Positions 52,211 to 60,960 of a stretch of DNA of 64,000 nucleotides are shown one piece after another. Within the stretch, counting starts at the first letter, position 1. Every line of letters starts with the position of its first letter. Source of the DNA: CALLCD01 sp039817885 (GTDB lineage: Bacteria; Pseudomonadota; Alphaproteobacteria; Caulobacterales; Hyphomonadaceae). The position numbers and the translations under genes are program-made. The notes below the pieces were generated by a model. The model made no database searches, was not told the origin of the DNA, and saw only the letters and a program-made list of their open reading frames with translations. Location: the NCBI GenBank assembly GCA_039817885.1, contig JBCBUY010000003.1:1-64000 (forward strand), given 5' to 3'.

Positions 52211-53324
52211 GACGCCGCCGCCCATTGAAGAACGGCTGTTGCGCCTGCTGCATCACCGCTCAGAAGGCCTCAAACGCGGCGAGGCCATCGGCCTGCCCAT
52301 AGAGAATACCAGCACCTTCTATCTGCCAGGCGACCCGCAGGACGGCGATTATTCCTATACGCGCGAGGGCAATCCAACCTGGACGGCGGTGGAAGCCCAG
52401 CTATCGATCCTCGAGGCGGCCCCGGCGCTCGCCTTTCCATCAGGCATGGCGGCGATCTCCGCCATTATGCTTACCGAGCTCCGGCCCGGCGATAAACTGA
52501 TCATGCCGAGCGACGGATATTATGGCGTCCGAGCCTTTGCCGCCAATGTATTAGAGCCGTTCGGCGTTAGCGTGGTACACTGGCCCACGGCAGATTTTGC
52601 AACTGCACCTATCGAAGGTGCGAAGATGATCCTTATAGAGAGCCCATCTAATCCCGGTCTGGACGCCTGTGATATCAACGCCGTGGTGGAGCGAGCCCAC
52701 GCGGCCGGTGCGCGCGTCGCGGTCGACAATACCACGCTCACCCCCCTCCTCCAGCAACCGCTCGATCTTGGGGCAGATCTCGTTGCCGTGTCCGACACTA
52801 AGGCCATGTCCGGCCATGGTGATGTCCTTTTCGGCCATGTCGCCTCGCGCGATGCAGAGGCGATGCAGCGGGTCGCAACCTGGCGGAAAGTCTCCGGCGC
52901 AATCCCAGGCCCGACAGAGGCGGCCCTTGTCCATCGCGGGCTGGAGACCGTTGAGGTCCGGCTGGCGCGAATGTGTTCCAATGCGATGGCTATTGCGCGT
53001 CGGCTGTCGCGTCATTCAAAGGTGAGCGGTGTGCGCTATCCAGGTCTCACCGAAGACCCCTCGCACCAGATTATGGCAAAGCAATCGCGCGACTTTGGAT
53101 TCATCATTGGCTTCTGTTTGCCAGACAAGACCATCGCGGAGAATTTTCTATCCGCCTGCACCGCCGTCACCAATGCCACCAGTTTCGGCAGTGTCCACAC
53201 CTCCGCAGAGCGCCGCGCACGCTGGGGTGAAGCGATCCCTGAGGGCTTTATCCGCTTCTCCGTCGGTTGCGAACCGCTGGAACCGCTCTGGCATGATATT
53301 CAGCGCGCTTTGGAAACCGCCTAA
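52203..53324 (+). CDS. metC: Cys/Met metabolism PLP-dependent enzyme, probable cystathionine beta-lyase
   Basis: A 373-residue fold-type I PLP enzyme. YSYTREGNPTWTAVEAQLSILE and AFPSGMAAISAIML open the cofactor domain, the PLP lysine lies in SDTKAMSGHGD, and TSFGSVHTSAERRARWG is near the C-terminus. Closest resemblance is to MetC-type beta-lyases rather than gamma-synthases, but that choice is by overall look. It would cleave cystathionine to homocysteine in methionine synthesis. It overlaps the ABC ATPase gene. Confidence 0.75.
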   Translation: MDKTPPPIEERLLRLLHHRSEGLKRGEAIGLPIENTSTFYLPGDPQDGDYSYTREGNPTWTAVEAQLSILEAAPALAFPSGMAAISAIMLTELRPGDKLIMPSDGYYGVRAFAANVLEPFGVSVVHWPTADFATAPIEGAKMILIESPSNPGLDACDINAVVERAHAAGARVAVDNTTLTPLLQQPLDLGADLVAVSDTKAMSGHGDVLFGHVASRDAEAMQRVATWRKVSGAIPGPTEAALVHRGLETVEVRLARMCSNAMAIARRLSRHSKVSGVRYPGLTEDPSHQIMAKQSRDFGFIIGFCLPDKTIAENFLSACTAVTNATSFGSVHTSAERRARWGEAIPEGFIRFSVGCEPLEPLWHDIQRALETA

Positions 53325-53333
53325 GTTGTTGTC

Positions 53334-54236
53334 TTATTCGGCGGGCACGATCTGCGGCTTGTATTTCGGGCAGTCACTTCGACAGACGCCATCATGTGAC
53401 CACTCCGGTGGCCGCCACAGATAAGCAAGTTTGTCCTGCCATCGGTCGGCAACTGCCATACGATCGAACAATTGCCGAAAACCGGCGAATTGCGCTGTCA
53501 GCGGATTGTTGTCGTGTACCGGTTTGATCAAGCCAACGACGGGTGTCTCATCATAGGGTTCGAACGTCCCAAACACGCGATCCCAAAGGATGAAAACCTG
53601 TGAGAAGTTCTTGTCGATATATTTTGGTTGGTTGGCGTGATGGACCATGTGATTGCGCGGTGTCGCAAATATGCGCTCCAACCAACCAAGGTCCCCCACA
53701 TAACTTGCATGGTTCCAGATTCCGAACATGCTCTTGACCACGGCAACGGCAAGATAGACCGTTGGCGGCACGCCAAGACATGATGCGGCCAAGGCACCAG
53801 CGATCTGCAGCTGGCCGTCGAGATAAAAACCTCGCGCAGCCGTGGAATGATTGAACTCATTCGATGAATGGTGGATGGCGTGGAAGGCCCAGAGCAAGCC
53901 GACGCGGTGGCCAAGCCGATGTTCCCAGTAATAGGCAAGTTCATGGCATAGAAATGCGATGATGAGCGCCAGCCAAACAGCGTCAATGGTCATCACCCGG
54001 GCATTATTATACACCCAAACCGAGAGCGCCAGCGGCACAGCAAGCGCGACGGCCATGCCGACCAAACTGTTCATCAAGTTCAATCCGATGCTGCAGAGCG
54101 CATCGCCATTATTGTACTCGCCACGACGACGAATGACATAGAAAATCCGTTCCGAGATGATCATGCCGAAATAGGCCGTCGCGAGAAACCAAATCGCATT
54201 CTCGCCGCCGACAAATTCAACCCATTGTTCCAACAT
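53334..54236 (-). CDS. Sterol desaturase / fatty acid hydroxylase family protein
   Basis: A 300-residue multi-pass di-iron enzyme. Histidine clusters: HELAYYWEHRLGHR, HAIHHSSNEFNHS and NHMVHHANQPKY. It is longer than, and clearly different from, the partial member at 2-694. Potential substrates are sterols, hopanoids, fatty acids or carotenoids. The C-terminus ends CPKYKPQIVPAE. It converges on the metC-like gene with 9 bases between stops. Confidence 0.87.
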   Translation of the reverse strand: MLEQWVEFVGGENAIWFLATAYFGMIISERIFYVIRRRGEYNNGDALCSIGLNLMNSLVGMAVALAVPLALSVWVYNNARVMTIDAVWLALIIAFLCHELAYYWEHRLGHRVGLLWAFHAIHHSSNEFNHSTAARGFYLDGQLQIAGALAASCLGVPPTVYLAVAVVKSMFGIWNHASYVGDLGWLERIFATPRNHMVHHANQPKYIDKNFSQVFILWDRVFGTFEPYDETPVVGLIKPVHDNNPLTAQFAGFRQLFDRMAVADRWQDKLAYLWRPPEWSHDGVCRSDCPKYKPQIVPAE

Positions 54237-54561
54237 CAGGTAGCCTCCCGTCCATCCGACACGTCATCATCAATATCTGCTCGTTACCGGCGCGAGCATC
54301 TCCGAATACCGCGCAAGACACAACGGAAAAGATCGATCAGGATCTCAATATCGCTATTCTGGCGAATAAGCTCTCTAATTTCGCCTCAGGCGGGACATTT
54401 CGAGCTGGACGGATCTCTTTGGGTGTCAGATCCGTGTCGGAGGCTTGGTAAAAGCCAGTCTTTTCAAACCACTGAATACGAGCCCGGATCGAACGAGACA
54501 CCCACCGCGCCAAAAGTGGGTGTCTGGCGGGCCATCTATCCCCGGATTTTTGTAGGATAGA
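54237..54561. other. Intergenic stretch with repeat hairpin
   Basis: About 325 bases between the sterol desaturase and TraB genes, holding the repeated hairpin at 54496-54525. On the minus strand, the frame of the TraB gene stays open after its TAA for about 70 codons (to about 54345), reading RIQWFEKTGFYQASDTDL in its middle part. No start codon with a ribosome site was found, so I do not call it a gene. Confidence 0.45.
54496..54525 (-). repeat. Palindromic repeat element, copy 1
   Basis: AGACACCCAC (54496-54505) and GTGGGTGTCT (54516-54525) form a perfect 10-bp stem around the loop CGCGCCAAAA. The same element, inverted in the window, is at 63000-63027. Relative to transcription, each copy follows a gene (this TraB gene; crtB) by about 20-40 bases in the same orientation, so it acts in the 3' untranslated region, perhaps as a terminator or transcript-end structure. 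Confidence 0.7.
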
Positions 54562-55446
54562 TTAGGGACCCGAGATCTCGTATCCCCGGTCGCGCAGCAT
54601 GGTGATGACGCTATCCGGTCCAGCAAGATGGGCTGCGCCCACGGCGATCAGAATGTTTCCCTCACCGTCAAGCATGGCCTCGATACGCGGGATCCAGTTC
54701 TCGTTCCGCTCGACCAATATGGCGTCGTAGAAGGTCTGGCTTCCAAACTCTTCAGGAGTAACTTTTTCTCCAATCGCCTCAACATCACCGGCCAGCCAGT
54801 CGGCCACGAGGCCATCGATTTCTTCGATGTATCCGTCGACCAGGCCTTCTGCGCCGAGTGTATCAAATTCGTCCTGGGATTCCCGCATGACCTCGAATTG
54901 TTCCTTGAGGCTCATGGAGGCGATTCCGCCGAGCTGCTCTTCGACTGTCTCAAGTTCACATAGCGTCTTGCCAGTCTCAAGAACTTCAGGATGCAGCGAG
55001 AACTCTACCCCTTCAACAAGCCCGGCCCGGCTTGCCACATATTGCTCTATGGTCAAGCCGGCGAACCAGGGCTGCATGACGTTGAGACTTGGAAAAGGAA
55101 TGCCGAGCTCCTTGGCGATCGCTTTGACTTCCTCTGTTTCATCTTCGGTCAAATAGTCGGTCATTCGCTCGCCAGACGGCATAAGCCCGCGACTGAAGCT
55201 GAGGCCGACAACTTCCAGGGCCCTGCCGATGGCATCAAGTTCGAAGCAAACCGTATCGGCCGCGTCAAAGGCAGCTTCAATGCGATCAGATCGCCAGTCC
55301 GTGTCCGGCGGTAAAAGGTGGACCGTGCCGATAATATTGATCGTCGTGTCATCATCCGCCAGAGTCCACATGGCAGGTTCGGCATTGGCACCAAGCCCGA
55401 ACATAAACAGGCTTGCTGCAGCTAACGCTGATTTGGGCATCGACAT
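54562..55446 (-). CDS. TraB/GumN family protein, secreted
   Basis: A 294-residue protein with a signal peptide (about 1-22, ending GANAEP). The TraB/GumN (TIKI-like) pattern is present: MWTLADDDTTINIIGTVHLLPPDTDW, with GTVH, and C-terminal GEGNILIAVGAAHLAGPDSVITML, with the GxxH pair. In animal TIKI proteins the equivalent residues form a metalloprotease site; bacterial function is unproven. A second member lies immediately upstream on the same strand. Confidence 0.85.
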   Translation of the reverse strand: MSMPKSALAAASLFMFGLGANAEPAMWTLADDDTTINIIGTVHLLPPDTDWRSDRIEAAFDAADTVCFELDAIGRALEVVGLSFSRGLMPSGERMTDYLTEDETEEVKAIAKELGIPFPSLNVMQPWFAGLTIEQYVASRAGLVEGVEFSLHPEVLETGKTLCELETVEEQLGGIASMSLKEQFEVMRESQDEFDTLGAEGLVDGYIEEIDGLVADWLAGDVEAIGEKVTPEEFGSQTFYDAILVERNENWIPRIEAMLDGEGNILIAVGAAHLAGPDSVITMLRDRGYEISGP

Positions 55447-55470
55447 CTCCGCTTTGGGTGTGGTCTCAGC

Positions 55471-56430
55471 TCACAATCTGTCGGTTGTGTGACCAAAGTC
55501 TTGCAATTGATCCTGCAGACTATCTTCACCGACCAGATGTGCCGCGCCGACGGCAATCACGAATTGTCCGGCTTCATTGTCCAATAATGTATCGATCTGG
55601 CGGGCCCATTCTTCATTGCGCCCGGTCAGCATAATTGCCGTCGCCTCCTCGGAAACAAAGGTCTCATCTTCCTCTACCAGTTGGCCCAGGGCATCCGTAT
55701 CGCCCTCTAGCCACACCTCAATCATCGTATCGAGTGTGTCTGGTTCATCTTCAATTTGGCGGGCGGTTTCGACCAACATATCGATCTGGCTGCCTTCGGA
55801 GATGCTGGCAAGAAGCTCGACCTGGTGCGCCCCGGTTTCAAGGAACCGTGTCGGCACGCCAGCGCGTTTTGCCTCCTGCGTCAAAACCCGTTCGACGCCG
55901 TCATCGCGGTTGAACCCCCTGCGTGTCAGATGAACATCAGACATTTGGATAGAGGCAAGCCATGGCCGCATATTATCGAGTCCGGATGGAGGAATACCAA
56001 GAATCTCAAGCGCTTCTGCAACCTCTTGCTGCTCCTCCTCATCCAAGCGATCACTCAAGGTCGAGCCATCCGTATAAAGGCCGAGGTCCGTCACAGCTTG
56101 AACCAAAATGGTCTGTGCCGAGGTGCTTTCCACATCGGCCTCAAAGTAAATTGCGTCGGCGTCCCTGACAGCTTCCAGGACATCGTCGCGCAGCCAGTCC
56201 GTGTTTGGCCGGAGGATATGCACCGTTCCGAATAGGAAGACGGTCGTGTCGTCATCCGACACACGCCACAGGGCAGGACGGGAGCTGTCTTCAGTTCCAG
56301 CAGACACCACAAAAGGGGCAGGATCCACCGTCGTCTGCGTGGGGACAGCTCCTTCTGTTTCGGATTGTCCTGAACAGGCGGCGGCAAAAACGCTCACACA
56401 TAAACCTGCGGCGAGGCTGCGGAGATGCAT
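55471..56430 (-). CDS. TraB/GumN family lipoprotein
   Basis: About 319 residues. The N-terminus has a lipobox-like FAAACSG (cysteine near 19), so it is probably a lipoprotein. ALWRVSDDDTTVFLFGTVHILRPNTDWL and a C-terminal FVIAVGAAHLVGEDSLQDQL mirror the downstream paralogue, from which it is 24 bases away. Tandem duplication with divergence is likely. The start at 56430 gives a normal signal sequence; an open frame upstream to 56499 is not a signal peptide. Confidence 0.83.
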   Translation of the reverse strand: MHLRSLAAGLCVSVFAAACSGQSETEGAVPTQTTVDPAPFVVSAGTEDSSRPALWRVSDDDTTVFLFGTVHILRPNTDWLRDDVLEAVRDADAIYFEADVESTSAQTILVQAVTDLGLYTDGSTLSDRLDEEEQQEVAEALEILGIPPSGLDNMRPWLASIQMSDVHLTRRGFNRDDGVERVLTQEAKRAGVPTRFLETGAHQVELLASISEGSQIDMLVETARQIEDEPDTLDTMIEVWLEGDTDALGQLVEEDETFVSEEATAIMLTGRNEEWARQIDTLLDNEAGQFVIAVGAAHLVGEDSLQDQLQDFGHTTDRL

Positions 56431-56586
56431 GGGAGGGCTCTTTCTTATCCTATTGCTGCGGATCATCTTTAAGGGCGTTGCTGCGCGGCGACCAGCCATA
56501 GGGTGGGATTTCGGTCGAGGGCCGATCGATGATCGGAGCCATGTGCCTGGCCGAACCAGGTGACAAGCACAAATGCGTGCGATATG

Positions 56587-56604
56587 TGTCTATTTAGAAT
56601 GACA
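56587..56604 (+). promoter_or_regulatory. TGT-N12-ACA site at the idi start (PpsR/CrtJ-like)
   Basis: TGTC at 56587 and TGACA ending at 56604 fit the TGT-N12-ACA operator of PpsR/CrtJ, the aerobic repressor of photosynthesis genes. It overlaps the proposed idi start codon. A similar site lies at crtB. No ppsR gene is visible in the window. Confidence 0.45.
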
Positions 56605-57213
56605 GTTTCGAATGACTCCGATGAATACGTAATTCTTGTCGATGAATCCGATCGCCAGGTCGGGACAGGTGCCAAGCTTGAAACGCACAAACAGGGCCTT
56701 TTGCACCGGGCATTTTCGATTTTTCTATTCGATGACTCGGGGCGGACCCTGATCCAAAGGCGGGCCCAGGAGAAGTATCATTCCGGGGGATTGTGGGCGA
56801 ATACATGCTGTGGACATCCACGCCCAGGAGAACAAATATCCGACGCCGCCCACCGACGCCTCGTCGAAGAGCTTGGTTTAGAGGTAGGACTTAATCTAGC
56901 ATTTTCAAGTCGGTACAAGGCCGAATTGGATCATGGAATGACGGAGAACGAATATGTCCATGTCTTCTACGGCCATAGTTTGACAGCGCCGTTTCCAGAG
57001 CCGACTGAAGTTGCGGATGTCGCCTATGTCGGCCTTGAGGAGTTGAAGGGCACATCCCTGTATCGCGGCGCGGCGCACACAGCCTGGCTGCGTCACTATG
57101 TCGATAACCACTATGCACAGCTGGTGGATATGCAACGCAGATGCGGGGTGGCCACAATTCCGGAGCGATCTACATCTAGCTTTGTTCAAAGGAAGGAGAA
57201 GCTACTTGGCTGA
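56599..57213 (+). CDS. idi: Isopentenyl-diphosphate delta-isomerase, type I
   Basis: A Nudix-fold enzyme converting IPP to DMAPP, feeding carotenoid and phytol synthesis. About 204 residues: the cysteine loop GGLWANTCCGHPRPGE with catalytic cysteine, the Nudix-like AAHRRLVEELGLEVG and the YVHVFYG and Glu-bearing MTENEY motifs. Start uncertain: the ATG at 56599 gives a reasonable N-terminus, with an alternative at 56584; neither has a clear ribosome site. It is the first gene of a co-directional photosynthesis-linked run and carries a PpsR-like site at its start. Confidence 0.93.
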   Translation: MTVSNDSDEYVILVDESDRQVGTGAKLETHKQGLLHRAFSIFLFDDSGRTLIQRRAQEKYHSGGLWANTCCGHPRPGEQISDAAHRRLVEELGLEVGLNLAFSSRYKAELDHGMTENEYVHVFYGHSLTAPFPEPTEVADVAYVGLEELKGTSLYRGAAHTAWLRHYVDNHYAQLVDMQRRCGVATIPERSTSSFVQRKEKLLG

Positions 57214-57266
57214 CAAGGTTTTGAAGCTAAATAGCTCATCATTCGAGATACGCCAGGAGGTTGAAT

Positions 57267-58070
57267 ATGGCACTTAAATTTACGGACACCGCGATCGCCG
57301 CTGTTCTGGCAGCTTCGCTGGCAGCTTGCGGGGGGTCGGAGTCTTCCTCGTCCGGCGGTGAATCCCCTGCCGCACCAGTTGCAGACGCTGCTACGGACGT
57401 CGCAGCGGACGTTGAAACTGCAGCTGCCGACGTTGAAGAGACAGCAGGCGATGTTGTCGATGTCGCCGCTGACACGACCGAAACGGCGGCGGACACGCTT
57501 GACGACGCTGCAGGTGCCGTAACTGAGGCCGCCGCGGGGGTTGTTGACGATGCTGCCGGTGTGATTGAGGCGACGGCAGATGATGCGGCGGAGCTTGCTG
57601 AACAGGTCAGCGGTCAGGCTGGGGACGCCGTCGAAGCTGTCGAAGACGCGGTTACCGGCGGGCAGACCTACGAAGTGAAAATGCTGAATGCAGATCCGAA
57701 TGATCGGTCTCAGCGCATGGTATTTGAGCCCGCTATCCTCTCTGTCCAACCTGGTGACACGGTGACGTGGGTGCCAACCGATTTGACACATCTGGCAGCA
57801 TCCACGCGGGGTATGATCCCAGAAGGTGTTGAAGGATGGCAGGGCCGGGTTAATCAGCCGGTGTCCTATACATTCGAGACGCCTGGCATTTATGGCTATA
57901 ATTGCACACCGCACCAGGCGGCAGGCATGGTTGGGCTTATCGTCGTGGAAGGCGAAGGTAAGCTCGATAATCTTGAAGCTGCCAAATCGGTGCGCCATCC
58001 GGGTCTTGCCACCCGTCGGTGGGACGCGATCTGGGCCGACGCCGAAGCCCAAGGCTTCCTCGACAATTGA
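57267..58070 (+). CDS. Lipid-anchored blue copper protein (pseudoazurin-like) with long amphipathic stalk
   Basis: About 267 residues. Lipobox LAAC with C21. Residues 30-133 are a low-complexity Ala/Asp/Glu/Thr/Val stalk with loose repeats (DVAADVETAAADVEETAGDV), likely an amphipathic helix or extended linker. The cupredoxin domain follows (about 134-228) with copper ligands H175 (THLAAS), C213, H216 and M221 (YNCTPHQAAGM), the pseudoazurin/plastocyanin spacing. It lies between idi and bchI. As a membrane-tethered single-electron carrier it could serve the photosynthetic or respiratory chain; this is inference. AGGAGG lies 6 bases before the ATG at 57267. Confidence 0.85.
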   Translation: MALKFTDTAIAAVLAASLAACGGSESSSSGGESPAAPVADAATDVAADVETAAADVEETAGDVVDVAADTTETAADTLDDAAGAVTEAAAGVVDDAAGVIEATADDAAELAEQVSGQAGDAVEAVEDAVTGGQTYEVKMLNADPNDRSQRMVFEPAILSVQPGDTVTWVPTDLTHLAASTRGMIPEGVEGWQGRVNQPVSYTFETPGIYGYNCTPHQAAGMVGLIVVEGEGKLDNLEAAKSVRHPGLATRRWDAIWADAEAQGFLDN

Positions 58071-58139
58071 CCAAGACCCAGGCCGACGCCTGTTTTGAGT
58101 GAATCGGCCGATACAAAATCACCTTCGAGGTGAGAATAG

Positions 58140-58172
58140 AGCCGCCGAGTTGCAGACTTGGCGGCTTTCTGT
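58140..58172 (+). terminator. Terminator after the blue copper gene
   Basis: AGCCGCC (58140-58146) pairs with GGCGGCT (58160-58166), extended by an inner AGT/ACT pairing, with TTTC following. It separates the copper protein gene from bchI, so bchI needs its own promoter, in the region holding a one-mismatch TGT-N12-TCA site at 58173-58190. Confidence 0.65.
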
Positions 58173-58208
58173 TGTCTTAACTGAGATTCAGAGATCATCG
58201 GAGCCGCC

Positions 58209-59237
58209 TTGCAAAACGTGTCCTTTCCATTTTCTGCAATCGTCGGACAGGACGATTTGAAGAATGCGCTTCTTATCTCGGCGATCGACCCGACCATTGG
58301 CGGGGTGCTGGCGTTCGGTGATCGGGGCACCGGGAAAACCACGGCCATCCGTGCGCTCGCCGCCCTCCTTCCTGTCCAGAATATTGTCGCCGGTTGCCGC
58401 TATCGCTGCGACCCTGAGACACCAGGTGGTTTCTGTGCGGAATGTATGGAAAAGGATAAACCTGGACCTGAGGTCATCAAGAAGGATGCGCCCGCCGTGG
58501 TGAACCTCCCCTTGGGGGCGACAGAAGATCGCGTACTGGGCTCGCTCGATCTCGAGCGCGCGCTCGCCGGCGGCGAGCTGGTCTTCGAACCTGGATTGCT
58601 CGCCGGGGCCCACCGGGGATTCTTGTATATCGATGAGGTCAATCTTCTCGACGATCATCTGGTCGACATTCTTCTAGATGTTGCCGCCTCAGGCATCAAT
58701 CGAATCGAACGGGAGGGGCTGAGCCTCACACATGCCGCCGAGTTCGTCTTGATCGGAAGCGGCAATCCCGAGGAAGGTGAATTGCGGCCGCAGCTGCTCG
58801 ATCGCTTTGGTCTGTCTGTTGAGGTTATGACTCCGCTCGATCCAAAGGAACGAGTTGAGATTATTCGTAGGCGCGAAGCGTTCGAAAAAGACCGTGATGC
58901 CTTCGCAAAGACGTGGAAACGGAAAGATGCCGCCCTCCGCAGACGGATCGAAAAGGCGCGAAGCCTTATTGCCGAGCTATCGGTCTCCGACGACGTCCTG
59001 GAGCGCGCCGCAGAGCTCTGTGTATCTCTGGGCTCAGACGGCTTGCGAGGCGAACTTGCGCTTGCACGCGCCGCCCGTGGTTTCGCGGCGCTGGCCGGAA
59101 AAGACCACGTGACCATCGAACATCTTCGACAAGCCGCACCTCTGGCATTGAGCCACCGTCTGCGGAAAGACCCACTCGATGACTCGACATCCTCAACGCG
59201 GGTGGCGCGTGCCGTCGAAGAGATCCTTGTTCAATGA
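58209..59237 (+). CDS. bchI: Magnesium chelatase subunit BchI (AAA+ ATPase)
   Basis: The ATPase of the Mg-chelatase that inserts Mg into protoporphyrin IX, the first committed step to bacteriochlorophyll. Its 342 residues carry FPFSAIVGQDDLKNALLI, Walker A GDRGTGKT at 37-44, GFLYIDEVNLL (Walker B) and LIGSGNPEEGELRPQLLDRFGL (sensor). The TTG start follows GGAG by 5 bases; no upstream ATG exists. It overlaps bchD by 4 bases. Confidence 0.96.
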   Translation: MQNVSFPFSAIVGQDDLKNALLISAIDPTIGGVLAFGDRGTGKTTAIRALAALLPVQNIVAGCRYRCDPETPGGFCAECMEKDKPGPEVIKKDAPAVVNLPLGATEDRVLGSLDLERALAGGELVFEPGLLAGAHRGFLYIDEVNLLDDHLVDILLDVAASGINRIEREGLSLTHAAEFVLIGSGNPEEGELRPQLLDRFGLSVEVMTPLDPKERVEIIRRREAFEKDRDAFAKTWKRKDAALRRRIEKARSLIAELSVSDDVLERAAELCVSLGSDGLRGELALARAARGFAALAGKDHVTIEHLRQAAPLALSHRLRKDPLDDSTSSTRVARAVEEILVQ

Positions 59238-60958
59238 GCGCCGCTGAGCGGTGGTACAATGCCTCGCTCGCTGGAGCCCTCGCCCTTATCGGCGGACCCA
59301 GGCTCGGGGGTGTTCGATTGATGGCGTCGGCAGGTCCGGTTCGACAAGTCTGGCTCGATGAATTCAACAAGCTCATGCCGGTTGGCAGCGATCCGGTATT
59401 TGTTCCGGCATCTGTTTCGCTCCGTCGACTGACCGGCGGTGTCTCAATGGCAAAGTCGCTGGCGTCTGGAGAATTGGCCTATGAAAGCGGCCTTATCGAT
59501 AACGCGGCGGGACGGGCTCTGATCGTGAGTATGGCCGATCGCATGGAGAGCGAGACCGGTGCACTTATGGCCGCCGAAATTGAAAAATGCGACGCGCCGG
59601 GCACCCGTCCTCTCTGTACTGTTCTACTCGACGAGAGTGAGTCTCTGGACGATGCACCGCCGGGTGTTTTGATAGAGCGGATGGCGTTTCCCGTCGATTT
59701 GACAGCGCTGCCGATCCGCGTGGCAGAACCGTTTGCGATTGTGCGAGATGACATAGACGCCGCAAAGGACATGCTGCCTCGGGTCACAGTCGACACAATA
59801 TATGTCGAAGCTGTTGTCGCTGCGTGTCTCGCCGCGGGCGCTCTATCTATCAGGACGCCAATCTTCTGTATCGAAGCGGCTAAAGCGATTGCGGCCCTTC
59901 ATGGCCGGCTGGACGTCTCTGCGGATGATGTCTCACTTGCCTGCCGGCTTGTGGTGCCCGGTCGGTCTTCAATGCCAGAGCCACCTGCCCCACCGGATAC
60001 GCCTCCGCCTGAACAGGAAGACAAACAAACAGAAGACGCTTCAAGCGAGCACGCAGACAATGCCGAAGAACAGATGGCATCGGCGGAAGATCTTGAAACA
60101 CTGCTGATCGAAGCGGTTATGGCCGAAGCCGGAGCGAACTTGGCGCGGCGACGCAAAATGCGCGCCGAGCGCAAATCAAAAGGAATGGCGGGCCGTTCTG
60201 GAAACGTCACCTTTGCACTGGACAAAGGGCGGCCAGATCGCGCCTTTCAACGCAGAACCGACCGCGGACGGGTCGATTTGATCGCAACCCTTCGGACAGC
60301 GGCTCCGATGCAGCCATTGAGAGGACCGACCGAAACGGGGGGCCGGATAGCGATCCGGCGGTCCGATCTACGGATGAAACGGTTCCGCCGCCGCCAACAG
60401 TCCTCCGTGATTTTTGTTGTAGACGCGTCGGGATCGTCAGCGCTCAATCGTTTGTCTGAAGCCAAAGGAGCGGCAACGCAATTGCTCTCTGATTGTTATG
60501 CACGGCGCGATCTTGTCTCGGTCATCACGTTTCGAGGGAAAGAAGCAGAACTGGCCTTACCGCCGACCCGGTCTCTTGTGCGTGCCCGCCGCCAATTGTC
60601 TGATCTGCCAGGCGGCGGGGCCACTCCTTTGGCCGATGCTGTCGCTCTTGCCTCAAGTCTTGCGCATGCTGAAAGGGATCGTGGGCGAACTCCGATTATT
60701 GTATTCTTGTCCGATGGTCGGGGAAATATGGCGTTGGACGGAACGCCCGATCGGTCGACCGCGACCGAACAGACGAAGCTTCTCGCGCGCCGCCTGGCGC
60801 AAACAGAGACAGATGTCTTGTTCTTCGACATATCAAAACGGCCTGATCCTCGGGCGCAGGCGCTCAGCGCAGATATGCGCGCGGAGTATTATTTTCTTCC
60901 GATTGCAGATCGAACAAAGGTTTCGGGAATTGTCCGTGACCAAATAGGTCGAAGGTAG
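59234..60958 (+). CDS. bchD: Magnesium chelatase subunit BchD
   Basis: The AAA+/VWA adaptor subunit that forms a ring with BchI. 574 residues: a degenerate AAA+ N-terminal half without Walker A, a proline- and acid-rich linker near 245-280 (PEPPAPPDTPPPEQED), and a C-terminal VWA domain beginning SSVIFVVDASGSSALNRL near 390 with a DxSxS metal site. Length fits bacterial BchD. Together with BchH (not in the window) it makes the active chelatase. Confidence 0.95.
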   Translation: MSAAERWYNASLAGALALIGGPRLGGVRLMASAGPVRQVWLDEFNKLMPVGSDPVFVPASVSLRRLTGGVSMAKSLASGELAYESGLIDNAAGRALIVSMADRMESETGALMAAEIEKCDAPGTRPLCTVLLDESESLDDAPPGVLIERMAFPVDLTALPIRVAEPFAIVRDDIDAAKDMLPRVTVDTIYVEAVVAACLAAGALSIRTPIFCIEAAKAIAALHGRLDVSADDVSLACRLVVPGRSSMPEPPAPPDTPPPEQEDKQTEDASSEHADNAEEQMASAEDLETLLIEAVMAEAGANLARRRKMRAERKSKGMAGRSGNVTFALDKGRPDRAFQRRTDRGRVDLIATLRTAAPMQPLRGPTETGGRIAIRRSDLRMKRFRRRQQSSVIFVVDASGSSALNRLSEAKGAATQLLSDCYARRDLVSVITFRGKEAELALPPTRSLVRARRQLSDLPGGGATPLADAVALASSLAHAERDRGRTPIIVFLSDGRGNMALDGTPDRSTATEQTKLLARRLAQTETDVLFFDISKRPDPRAQALSADMRAEYYFLPIADRTKVSGIVRDQIGRR

Positions 60959-60960
60959 CG

